A DNA stretch of 7,499 nucleotides from Bifidobacteriaceae bacterium (lineage in GTDB: Bacteria > Actinomycetota > Actinomycetes > Actinomycetales > WQXJ01). Each line of letters begins with the position of its first letter. Position 1 is the first letter of the stretch. Below the pieces are notes generated by a model. The model saw only the letters and a list, made by a program, of their open reading frames with translations. It made no database searches and was not told the DNA's origin. The stretch lies in NCBI GenBank assembly GCA_031261885.1, contig JAISIU010000316.1, forward strand, positions 1-7,499, read 5' to 3'. The position numbers and the translations under genes were made by a program. Below, in pieces: positions 1 to 5,979 of the stretch.

Positions 1-179
1 TGGCGGAGGTGCCGGGCCCGCCGGACGCGGCGGACGCGTTGGCGCAGGCCATTTGCCACGCGTGGCGGCCGGCCACGATGGACCCGGCCCACGACGGCAC
101 CGCCACGCCGGCCCAGAAGGCCTGGCTCGAGGCGGAGCGCGCGGCGCGGCGCCGGCCGGCCAGGCGCGCCACGTGTTAA
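1..179 (+). CDS. ruvC: RuvC, Holliday-junction resolvase (C-terminal part only)
   Basis: This is the 3' end of a frame entering from outside the window (first whole codon at 3, TAA stop at 177-179; 58 residues). RuvC is the endonuclease that cuts Holliday junctions symmetrically, working with RuvAB. Seen: the peptide opens with PPDAADALAQAICHAW, matching the last catalytic block of RuvC, where the two Asp of D-A-A-D correspond to the metal-binding pair D138 and D141 of the E. coli enzyme. A tail of about 35 residues follows, rich in Ala and Arg, ending RRATC; it is probably disordered. The first two catalytic acidic residues lie outside the window, so full activity cannot be judged. The position directly before ruvA and ruvB supports the call strongly. 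The stop overlaps a TAACTT hexamer that resembles a -10 element. Confidence 0.93.
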   Translation, partial: AEVPGPPDAADALAQAICHAWRPATMDPAHDGTATPAQKAWLEAERAARRRPARRATC

Positions 180-201
180 CTTTGGGAGTCGTACACGTGT
201 T
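170..201 (+). repeat. Direct repeat of CACGTGTT in the ruvC-ruvA junction
   Basis: The 8-mer CACGTGTT occurs at 170-177 and again at 194-201, 24 bases apart. The second copy lies within the perfect palindrome ACACGTGT (193-200). The first copy covers the ruvC stop. The stretch 177-222 is clearly more AT-rich than its surroundings. TAACTT at 177-182 fits the loose actinobacterial -10 pattern TANNNT, with no recognisable -35. The repeat is seen directly; a role as promoter or operator for ruvA is a guess. Confidence 0.35.
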
Positions 202-222
202 CTATTTCATGTTCGAGCCGTT

Positions 223-228
223 GGAGGG
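223..228 (+). promoter_or_regulatory. Ribosome binding site of ruvA
   Basis: GGAGGG lies three bases upstream of the GTG at 232 (four if the core is counted as GGAGG). The spacing is short but the match is strong. It fixes the GTG as the start, because no other in-frame start nearby has a comparable site. Confidence 0.75.
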
Positions 229-231
229 ACA

Positions 232-834
232 GTGATCGCGCAGGTCCGGGGCGTGGTGCTCGAGGTCGGCCACCAGTCGGCCGTCGTCGAGGCGGGCGGG
301 GTCGGCTACCAGGCGACGTGCACGCCGGGCGCGCTCGGGCGGCTCAGGGTCGGCGAGGAGGCGACCCTGACCACGCTGCTTCAGGTCCGCGACGACGGCC
401 TCACGCTCTACGGTTTCAAGGACCCGGGGGAGCGCGAGGTGTTCCAGGCCGTCCAGACCGTCACGGGCATCGGGCCGCGCATCGCGCTGGCCGTCCTCTC
501 GGCGATGACGCCTGACCAGTTCCGCGCGGCCGTCGCGTCGGGGGACGTGGCGGCGATCCAGCGCGTGCCCGGCATCGGCAAGAAGGGCGCGCAGCGCATG
601 GTGTTGGAGCTGGCGGGCCGACTCGACCCTCCGGCGGGGGCCGTCGCCGGTCAATCGGGCGGGGCGGTCGCCGAGGAGGTGACGGCCGCGCTCGTCGGGC
701 TCGGTTACACGCAGTCACAGGCGGCCGCGGCCGTGGACGGCGTCATGGCGGGGGGTTCCGCCGGCGACGTGCCGGCCGTGCTGAGGGCCACGCTGAGGGC
801 GCTCGGAACCAAGGGGAGCGCTCATGGCCGCTGA
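232..834 (+). CDS. ruvA: RuvA, Holliday-junction DNA-binding subunit
   Basis: RuvA tetramers hold the four-way junction flat and load the RuvB motors onto two arms. The protein has 200 residues (E. coli RuvA has 203) and all three domains are visible. Residues 1-64 form the OB fold, opening MIAQVRGVVLEV and including the acidic pin region RDDGLTLYGF (53-62), where D54 and D55 match the acidic pair that keeps strands apart. Residues 65-135 carry two helix-hairpin-helix motifs, TGIGPRIAL (78-86) and VPGIGKKGAQRM (112-123), which bind the DNA backbone. After a Gly/Ala linker (about 133-146), residues 147-192 form domain III (EVTAALVGLGYTQSQAAAAV), which binds RuvB. The start is GTG with a GGAGG site. 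The gene overlaps ruvB by 11 bases, so the two are likely translated together. Confidence 0.97.
   Translation: MIAQVRGVVLEVGHQSAVVEAGGVGYQATCTPGALGRLRVGEEATLTTLLQVRDDGLTLYGFKDPGEREVFQAVQTVTGIGPRIALAVLSAMTPDQFRAAVASGDVAAIQRVPGIGKKGAQRMVLELAGRLDPPAGAVAGQSGGAVAEEVTAALVGLGYTQSQAAAAVDGVMAGGSAGDVPAVLRATLRALGTKGSAHGR
811..818 (+). promoter_or_regulatory. Ribosome binding site of ruvB, inside ruvA
   Basis: AAGGGGAG lies within the last codons of ruvA and ends five bases before the ATG at 824. Together with the 11-base gene overlap it supports ATG 824 as the ruvB start and suggests coupled translation. Confidence 0.7.
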
Positions 835-1912
835 GTTCGACGCGGGCCTGCCGGGCGGCGATCCGGCCGCGGCTGAGGCATCCACCGCACGCCTGGTCGC
901 CGCCGGGGCGGACACATCGGAGCGGGCCGTCGAGGCGGCGCTGAGGCCGCGCAAGCTGTCGGAGTTCGTCGGGCAGCGCGTCGTCCGGGACCAGCTCCAG
1001 CTCGTGCTCGACGCCTCGAAGGCGCGCGGCACCACGCCGGACCATGTGCTGCTCTCGGGCCCGCCGGGGCTCGGCAAGACCACGCTGTCGATGATCATCG
1101 CGTCGGAGCTCGGCGTGCCGATGCGCGTGACGTCGGGCCCGGCCATCCAGCACGCCGGGGACCTGGCGGCCGTCCTCAGCTCGCTGGAGCCGGGCGAGGT
1201 GCTGTTCCTCGACGAGATCCACCGGCTGGCCCGGCCCGTCGAGGAAATGCTCTACGTCGCGATGGAGGACTTTCGCGTCGACATCGTCGTCGGCAAGGGC
1301 GCGGGGGCGAACGCGATCCCGCTGACGCTGCCGCCGTTCACGGTGGTCGGCGCGACCACGAGGGCGGGCCTGCTGCCGGCGCCGCTGCGCGACCGCTTCG
1401 GGTTCACGGGACATCTCGACTATTACGAACCGCCCGAGCTCGAGCAGATCCTGCGCCGCTCCGCCGGGCTGCTCGACATCGAGCTGACGGACGACGCGGC
1501 CGCGGAGATCGCGAGCCGTTCGCGCGGCACGCCGCGCATCGCCAACCGGCTGCTGAGGCGCGTGCGCGACTGGGCGCAGGTGCGCGGCGACGGGCGGGCG
1601 GACCGGCCGGCCGCCCTGGCGGCGCTCGAGGTGTACGAGGTCGACGTCATGGGCCTCGACCGGCTCGACCGGGCCGTGCTGCAGGCGTTGACGGGCCGGT
1701 TCGCGGGCCAGCCCGTCGGGCTCTCGACGCTGGCCGCGGCCGTCGGCGAGGAGATTGACACGGTCGAGACGATGGTCGAACCGTTCCTGCTGCGCCAGGG
1801 CCTGCTCGTCCGCACGCCGAGGGGCCGCATGGCCACGCCGGCCGCGTACGAGCACCTCGGGCTCGCGCCCGCTGCGGGGGGCACCGCCGAGCCGCTCAAG
1901 CTGTTCGGATAG
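824..1912 (+). CDS. ruvB: RuvB, Holliday-junction branch-migration AAA+ ATPase
   Basis: RuvB hexamers encircle DNA and use ATP to drive branch migration together with RuvA. The protein has 362 residues (E. coli 336); most of the extra length is a poorly conserved Ala-rich N-terminus of about 22 residues. Visible motifs: Walker A GPPGLGKTT (79-87), Walker B LFLDEIHR (127-134, with D130 and E131), the hairpin region for RuvA contact (about 143-165), sensor 1 GATTR (176-180), the arginine finger in APLRDRFG (R189) and sensor 2 in RGTPRIANR (234-242, R238). The C-terminal winged-helix domain ends with TPRGRMATPAAYEHLG (331-346) and PLKLFG. All catalytic residues are present. It is the last ruv gene here; a 109-base gap and a possible promoter separate it from yajC. 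Confidence 0.98.
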   Translation: MAAEFDAGLPGGDPAAAEASTARLVAAGADTSERAVEAALRPRKLSEFVGQRVVRDQLQLVLDASKARGTTPDHVLLSGPPGLGKTTLSMIIASELGVPMRVTSGPAIQHAGDLAAVLSSLEPGEVLFLDEIHRLARPVEEMLYVAMEDFRVDIVVGKGAGANAIPLTLPPFTVVGATTRAGLLPAPLRDRFGFTGHLDYYEPPELEQILRRSAGLLDIELTDDAAAEIASRSRGTPRIANRLLRRVRDWAQVRGDGRADRPAALAALEVYEVDVMGLDRLDRAVLQALTGRFAGQPVGLSTLAAAVGEEIDTVETMVEPFLLRQGLLVRTPRGRMATPAAYEHLGLAPAAGGTAEPLKLFG

Positions 1913-1967
1913 GGCGCGGGTTTCGGTCCGCCGGGGCGGCAACTGGCCCCGGGCCCTCCCTTTCGCC

Positions 1968-1973
1968 TAGACT
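1968..1973 (+). promoter_or_regulatory. Possible -10 element upstream of yajC
   Basis: TAGACT fits the actinobacterial -10 pattern TANNNT and lies in the 109-base gap between ruvB and yajC. A start of transcription near 1980 would give a leader of about 42 bases that contains the yajC ribosome site. No convincing -35 is seen; the expected zone is GC-rich and holds the near-palindrome GGCCCCGGGCC (1945-1955). The rest of the gap shows nothing further that I can assign. Confidence 0.4.
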
Positions 1974-2004
1974 CGCCCTGTCACAGACCTGACCCCGCTT
2001 CAAC

Positions 2005-2011
2005 GAAGGAG
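2005..2011 (+). promoter_or_regulatory. Ribosome binding site of yajC
   Basis: GAAGGAG lies ten bases before the GTG at 2022. It supports that GTG as the start; there is no in-frame ATG nearby that would give a better protein. Confidence 0.65.
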
Positions 2012-2021
2012 CCACACCCAA

Positions 2022-2534
2022 GTGGATTACGCGTTCGGCGCCATCGTGCTCGCTGCCACGAGCACCGGCAACACGACCGGAAAGAGCGGCGGCGGCGCCG
2101 GGAGCACGATTTTCATCTTCGTGCTGCTCATCGCCCTCGGCGTCATGATGTGGTTCTTCAACCGCAAGAACCGCAAGCGCACCGAGGACCAACTGGCGTT
2201 CCGCAAGACTCTCGGGCCGGGCTCGCGCGTCATGACGGCCGCCGGCATGATCGGCGTCGTCTCCCGTATCGAGGGGGACGTCGTCATGTTGATGAACGCG
2301 AGTGGCGACGAATCGGCCTACCTGAAGCGGGCCATCACGAAGCTCATCTCGGACGATGAGTGGGATTCTCTGACCACGGCGCCCGAGGAACCGGGCGCTG
2401 AGGATGACGCGGCGGCGGAGCCGCCGGCCGCGGACCAGGCCCCCAAGGCGGAGGGCCAAGAGCCGAAGGGCTCGGGCGAGACATCGGGCCCGGATGGCGA
2501 CGAGCCGCCGGATCCCACCGGAGCGGTCGGATAA
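2022..2534 (+). CDS. yajC: YajC, Sec translocon accessory membrane protein
   Basis: YajC is a small single-span membrane protein that associates with SecD and SecF at the SecYEG translocon; its own function is poorly defined. The protein has 170 residues, longer than E. coli YajC (110). Seen: a short Gly/Ser/Thr-rich N-terminus (1-28, predicted outside), one membrane helix at about 29-46 (TIFIFVLLIALGVMMWFF), a basic stop-transfer stretch NRKNRKR (47-53), then the family core GPGSRVMTAAGMIGVVSRI (65-83) through about residue 113. From 114 to the end the chain is an acidic, Pro/Ala/Gly/Glu-rich tail, probably disordered and cytoplasmic, which accounts for the extra length. The position between ruvB and secD is the usual actinobacterial one. 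The start is GTG. The YajC call rests on the core motif, topology and context together. Confidence 0.93.
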   Translation: MDYAFGAIVLAATSTGNTTGKSGGGAGSTIFIFVLLIALGVMMWFFNRKNRKRTEDQLAFRKTLGPGSRVMTAAGMIGVVSRIEGDVVMLMNASGDESAYLKRAITKLISDDEWDSLTTAPEEPGAEDDAAAEPPAADQAPKAEGQEPKGSGETSGPDGDEPPDPTGAVG

Positions 2535-2539
2535 CCCGA

Positions 2540-2545
2540 TAAGAT
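2540..2545 (+). promoter_or_regulatory. Possible -10 element in the secD leader
   Basis: TAAGAT, just after the yajC stop, fits TANNNT. Transcription would start near 2552 and give secD an own leader of about 75 bases holding the hairpin at 2581-2597. No -35 match is visible 16-18 bases upstream, so this remains a weak call; read-through from yajC is equally likely. Confidence 0.3.
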
Positions 2546-2580
2546 GTAGCGTTCGCTGAAAGCCGACGGACCAGCTCGCC

Positions 2581-2597
2581 GTGCGCCGATGGCGCAC
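2581..2597 (+). promoter_or_regulatory. Perfect hairpin in the yajC-secD gap
   Basis: GTGCGCC (2581-2587) and GGCGCAC (2591-2597) are exact reverse complements around a three-base loop GAT, giving a 7-bp stem with six G-C pairs. No run of T follows, so it is not a canonical intrinsic terminator. It ends 14 bases before the secD ribosome site. It could pause polymerase, protect the mRNA end or affect secD translation; which one is not shown by the sequence. Confidence 0.5.
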
Positions 2598-2611
2598 CGA
2601 CAACTAACAGT

Positions 2612-2617
2612 AGGAAG
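2612..2617 (+). promoter_or_regulatory. Ribosome binding site of secD
   Basis: AGGAAG lies nine bases before the GTG at 2627. It is moderate in strength, but the GTG start places a short basic N-terminus before the first membrane helix, as expected for SecD. Confidence 0.55.
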
Positions 2618-2626
2618 TGCAAGAAA

Positions 2627-4819
2627 GTGGCTGCTCGCTCTAAAGGGCCTAGGCCGTTGAGGACGATAATCATCCTCTTCGTCGTGATCCTCGTGCTTTT
2701 CGGCGCCGTCGGCGTCGGCACGTTCTTTACGAAGGATGCCCACTTCACCCCGGAATTCGCCATGGACTTGCGCGGCGGCACGCAGCTGGTGCTGCGCCCG
2801 GTCGCCATGAACGGCAACCAGAAGCCGACCTCCACGCAGATGAACCAGGCCGTCGCGATCATCCGGCAGCGCGTCGACGCCTCGGGCGTGGCGGAGCCGG
2901 AGATCCAGGTGAACGGCACCACGAACATCGTCGTCGGCATCCCCGGTGAACCGACGGACGCGGAGCTGGCGCTCGTGTCGAAGTCGGCGCAGATGACGTT
3001 CCGGTCCGTGCTGAAGACGGACCAGGCGACCACGCCGTCGCCGGCCGCGTGGCTGAGCCGCGCCTATCCGGCGCCGTCCGCCTCGCCGTCGGAATCGGCT
3101 TCCGCCGAGGCTTCGGCCGCCGCCTCGCCGTCGGCCAGTGCGTCCGCGAGCTCCACGAAGAAGGCCTCGGCCTCGGCTTCGGCTAGCGCTTCGCCGTCCG
3201 CAAGCGCCTCGGCCAGCGCGGGCTCCTCGTCGGCCGTCCCGGCCATGTCGGACTTCGACTCCCGCCTGGCCAAGGCCACGGACACGTCGATCATCAGCGA
3301 CGAGGACACCACGAAGTACGACAACATCGACTGCTCGCGCGTCGGCTCGGACGTCAACGGGGCCGTGTCGGACCCGAACAAGGTGCTCGTGACGTGCTCC
3401 GACAACATGGGCACCGCCGCGCAGCCGTACTACGAGAAGTACATCCTGGGCCCCGTGCTGGTCGAGGGCGACCGCATCACGAAGGCCAACTCCGGCATGG
3501 AGGCCACCCAGTCGGGCGGCACCACGGGCCAGTGGGTGGTGAACCTCGAGCTGAACACCTCGGGGCCGATCCAGTCGAACGGCGCCCAGGAGTTCATGAA
3601 GGTCACGCAGAAGATCCAGGGCCTGTCCACGCCGCTGAACCAGTTCGCCATCGTCCTCGACGACAAGGTCGTGTCCGCCCCGAAGGTGGACGAGCCGATT
3701 CCGAACGGCCGCGCGCAGATCTCTGGCAACTTCACGCAGGCGAGCTCCAAGTCGCTGGCGGACCAGCTGTCCTTCGGCTCCCTGCCGCTGAACTTCGTGG
3801 TCCAGTCGCGTGAGCAGGTTTCCGCCTCGCTCGGTTCGGACCAGTTGGAGAAGGGCCTCCTGGCCGGCCTCATCGGCCTGATCCTCGTCGCGATCTACTC
3901 GCTGTTCCAGTACCGCTGCCTCGGCTTCGTGACGATCTCGGCCCTGATCCTGGCCGTCGGCTTCTCGTACGGCTGCATCCTGTTGCTGAGCTGGGTGCAG
4001 GGCTACCGCCTGTCGCTGGCCGGCGTCTGCGGCATGATCGTGTCGATCGGCATGACGGCGGACTCGTTCATCGTCTACTTCGAGCGACTAAAGGATGAGT
4101 TACGCGACGGTAGAACTCTGGCCCAAGCCATCGACAACGGCTGGCATCGCGCCCGGCGGACGATTCTGGCGTCGGACACGGTCAACGCGCTAGCGGCCGT
4201 CGTGCTGTACATCGTGTCGGTCGGCTCGGTCCGCGGCTTCGCGTTCACGCTCGGCCTCACGACCATCATGGACGTCGTCGTCGTGTTCTGCTTCACGCAC
4301 CCGATGATCCTGCTGCTGAGCCACACCGAGTTCTTCGGCAACGGCCACCCGGCCTCGGGCCTCGACCCCCACCGCCTCGGCGCGCCGGGTTCGATCCACT
4401 ACGCGGGCCGCGGGCGGCTGAAGAAGATCCCGGACAACAAGGCCAAGAAACGGGGCGGCACGCCCACGGTCACGGCGATCGAGACCAGCGGCTCGGTGGC
4501 GGCCCGCAAGGCCGCGCGGGCCCAGGAGTCCGCGGGCGCCGGCAAGGGCACGGCCACGGCCGTGCTCGACAAGCCGCGGACCACCGCTGGCGCCAAGCCG
4601 CACAACGCGGTCCCGAAGGGGACGGGCTCGTTGGCCGAGCGCAAGGCGGCGGCCGCCGCGGCCCAGGCCGAGTCGGACCGGGCCGCGCGTGAGGCCGTCA
4701 CGGAGGACGCGCCGAAGACCGACCACCCAGCAGACCAGGCGGGGGACGCGGCCGGCGCCGCAGCCCCCGAAACCGCCCCGGCTGAGCCCGCCGCGGACAC
4801 CGAGGAGGAGGAAGCCTGA
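2627..4819 (+). CDS. secD: SecD, proton-driven protein export subunit
   Basis: SecD with SecF uses the proton motive force to help move preproteins out after SecA-driven insertion. The protein has 730 residues, long for the family (E. coli 615). Seen in order: basic N-terminus; membrane helix 1 (about 13-34); motif MDLRGGTQL (46-54); the large extracytoplasmic domain, interrupted by a Ser/Ala-rich insertion (about 147-205), with cysteines C236 and C257 before the conserved YILGPVLVEGDRI stretch (272-284); then five membrane helices (about 409-427, 433-455, 462-484, 512-535, 537-566). Helix 4 carries GMTADSFIVYFERLKDE with D479, matching the proton-relay Asp of the family. A cytoplasmic tail of about 160 residues (567-730) is first basic, then acidic, ending TEEEEA. 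The start is GTG. The stop overlaps the secF ATG by one base. A cluster of rare codons covers 4085-4195. Confidence 0.97.
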   Translation: MAARSKGPRPLRTIIILFVVILVLFGAVGVGTFFTKDAHFTPEFAMDLRGGTQLVLRPVAMNGNQKPTSTQMNQAVAIIRQRVDASGVAEPEIQVNGTTNIVVGIPGEPTDAELALVSKSAQMTFRSVLKTDQATTPSPAAWLSRAYPAPSASPSESASAEASAAASPSASASASSTKKASASASASASPSASASASAGSSSAVPAMSDFDSRLAKATDTSIISDEDTTKYDNIDCSRVGSDVNGAVSDPNKVLVTCSDNMGTAAQPYYEKYILGPVLVEGDRITKANSGMEATQSGGTTGQWVVNLELNTSGPIQSNGAQEFMKVTQKIQGLSTPLNQFAIVLDDKVVSAPKVDEPIPNGRAQISGNFTQASSKSLADQLSFGSLPLNFVVQSREQVSASLGSDQLEKGLLAGLIGLILVAIYSLFQYRCLGFVTISALILAVGFSYGCILLLSWVQGYRLSLAGVCGMIVSIGMTADSFIVYFERLKDELRDGRTLAQAIDNGWHRARRTILASDTVNALAAVVLYIVSVGSVRGFAFTLGLTTIMDVVVVFCFTHPMILLLSHTEFFGNGHPASGLDPHRLGAPGSIHYAGRGRLKKIPDNKAKKRGGTPTVTAIETSGSVAARKAARAQESAGAGKGTATAVLDKPRTTAGAKPHNAVPKGTGSLAERKAAAAAAQAESDRAAREAVTEDAPKTDHPADQAGDAAGAAAPETAPAEPAADTEEEEA
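3065..3241 (+). repeat. Ser/Ala/Pro low-complexity coding repeat within secD
   Basis: The bases encode SecD residues 147-205, almost only Ser, Ala and Pro, in irregular Ser-Ala runs interrupted by one STKKA stretch (176-180). Serine is written mostly as TCG, TCC and AGC and alanine as GCC, GCT and GCG, so the DNA is a degenerate repeat rather than an exact one. Such tracts often vary in length between strains. By topology it lies outside the membrane, within the large domain after helix 1, and likely forms a flexible loop. Confidence 0.85.
4802..4811 (+). promoter_or_regulatory. Ribosome binding site of secF, within the acidic tail codons of secD
   Basis: GAGGAGGAGG contains AGGAGG at 4806-4811, seven bases before the ATG at 4819. 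The same bases encode the Glu run at the SecD C-terminus (GAG GAG GAG GAA). It is a strong site and settles the secF start. Confidence 0.8.
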
Positions 4820-5979
4820 TGGCTGTGAACTTCGCTCAATGGGGCAACAGCCTCTACACCGGCAAGCGGTCCTACGACATCGTCGGCCACCGGCGGATCT
4901 TCTTCACGGCCTCCGGCATCGTGATCCTGATCTGCATCATCTCGTTCTTCTTCCCGGGCCTCACGCTCGGCATCGACTTCACGGGCGGCTCGCAGTTCCA
5001 GATCACGACGGCCTCGACCCCGACCGATCAGAACCTCGATCTGGCGCGCGCCACGGTTCAGGCGACGATCGGCGAGCGCGAACCCACGGTCACGAAGATC
5101 GGCACGAGCCAGATCCGCGTCGAGACCAAGGAGCTGTCGTCGGAGCAGTCGTCGGAGGTCCGCACGGCTCTCGCCAAGGCGTTCAAGATCACGGCGGACA
5201 AGGTGACGGCCACGTACATCGGCCCAACCTGGGGCAAGGACGTGTCCGGTAAGGCCTTCAGGGGCGCGATCATCTTCCTTGTCCTGGTCGGCGTCGGCAT
5301 GTCGCTGTACTTCAGAGCCTGGCGCATGGCCGTCTCGGCCCTCGTCGCGCTGCTCCACGACATGATCATCACGTTGGGCATCTACGCGATCGTCGGATTC
5401 GAGATCACACCGGCCTCGGTGATCGGCTTCCTGACGGTCCTGGCCTACTCGCTGTATGACACCGTGGTGATCTTCGACAAGGTCCGTGAGAACACCACGG
5501 GGATCGTCGACCAAACGCAGTACACCTACGCGGAGGCCGCGAACCTGGCCGTGAACCAGACGTTGGTTCGCTCGATCAACACGTCGGTCATCGCGCTGCT
5601 GCCGGTCGCCTCGATTCTGTTCATCGGTTCGTTCATCCTCGGCGCGGGCACGCTGTCGGACATCTCGCTGGCCCTGTTCGTCGGCATGATCGCCGGCGCG
5701 TACTCGTCGATCTTCATCGCGACCCCGATGGAGACGCTGCTCAGGTCGCGCGAGACGCGCATCAAGGAGCACGACAAGCTCGTGTTCGCGCGCCGCGACC
5801 AGGAGGGCACCGACGCCACGAAGCTGACGCACCTGACGCCGATCGGCGCCGTGCGGCCGGGCCAGCACCAGGGTGTGGCGGCTCAGCCCAAGCGGCCGGC
5901 GCGCGCTCATCGCGGTGCCTCGCCGCTGGCGGACCCGAACACGGCGGACCCGAACAATCCGACCGGTGCCCAGCTCTGA
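4819..5979 (+). CDS. secF: SecF, proton-driven protein export subunit
   Basis: SecF pairs with SecD in the membrane complex that assists late steps of translocation and release on the outer face. The protein has 386 residues. Seen: N-terminal YDIVGHRRIFF (19-29); membrane helix 1 (about 28-46); the family motif GIDFTGGSQF (51-60); an extracytoplasmic domain (about 60-140) ending in YIGPTWGKDVSGKA; then five helices (about 147-166, 168-193, 200-222, 253-275, 280-305). Helix 3 carries LLHDMIIT (D181) and helix 4 carries YSLYDTVVIFDKVREN (210-225, D214), both conserved in SecF. From residue 306 the chain is a cytoplasmic tail, basic (RETRIKEHDK, AQPKRPARAHRG) and then an ADPN-type repeat. The ATG overlaps the secD TGA by one base and has a strong ribosome site, so translation is likely coupled to secD. 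Confidence 0.97.
   Translation: MAVNFAQWGNSLYTGKRSYDIVGHRRIFFTASGIVILICIISFFFPGLTLGIDFTGGSQFQITTASTPTDQNLDLARATVQATIGEREPTVTKIGTSQIRVETKELSSEQSSEVRTALAKAFKITADKVTATYIGPTWGKDVSGKAFRGAIIFLVLVGVGMSLYFRAWRMAVSALVALLHDMIITLGIYAIVGFEITPASVIGFLTVLAYSLYDTVVIFDKVRENTTGIVDQTQYTYAEAANLAVNQTLVRSINTSVIALLPVASILFIGSFILGAGTLSDISLALFVGMIAGAYSSIFIATPMETLLRSRETRIKEHDKLVFARRDQEGTDATKLTHLTPIGAVRPGQHQGVAAQPKRPARAHRGASPLADPNTADPNNPTGAQL
5928..5956 (+). repeat. 15-bp-period tandem repeat at the 3' end of secF
   Basis: GGCGGACCCGAACA occurs at 5928-5941 and again at 5943-5956, identical over 14 bases with a 15-base period. It encodes the near-duplicate ADPNT-ADPNN in the SecF tail. Being a whole number of codons, the duplication keeps the frame. 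It ends nine bases before the chosen apt start. Confidence 0.85.

Noticed and set aside
202..216. GTTCGA at 211-216 as one half of an SOS (LexA) box upstream of ruvA.
   Set aside because: The other half at the proper distance (201-206, TCTATT) matches only three of six bases of TCGAAC. A half site is too common to call, although ruv genes are often SOS-controlled.
53..235. A 60-codon + strand frame across the ruvC end and the ruvC-ruvA gap.
   Set aside because: It is out of frame with the conserved RuvC DAADALA block, and most of it lies within that coding region. No ribosome site or recognisable product.
1928..1939. Small hairpin CCGC-CGGG-GCGG after ruvB as a terminator.
   Set aside because: Only a 4-bp stem and no T-run follows; such stems are frequent by chance at this GC content.
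743..1942. A 399-codon minus-strand frame opposite ruvB.
   Set aside because: Arg/Gly/Asp-rich low-information product, fully overlapped by a strongly conserved RuvB; a GC artefact.
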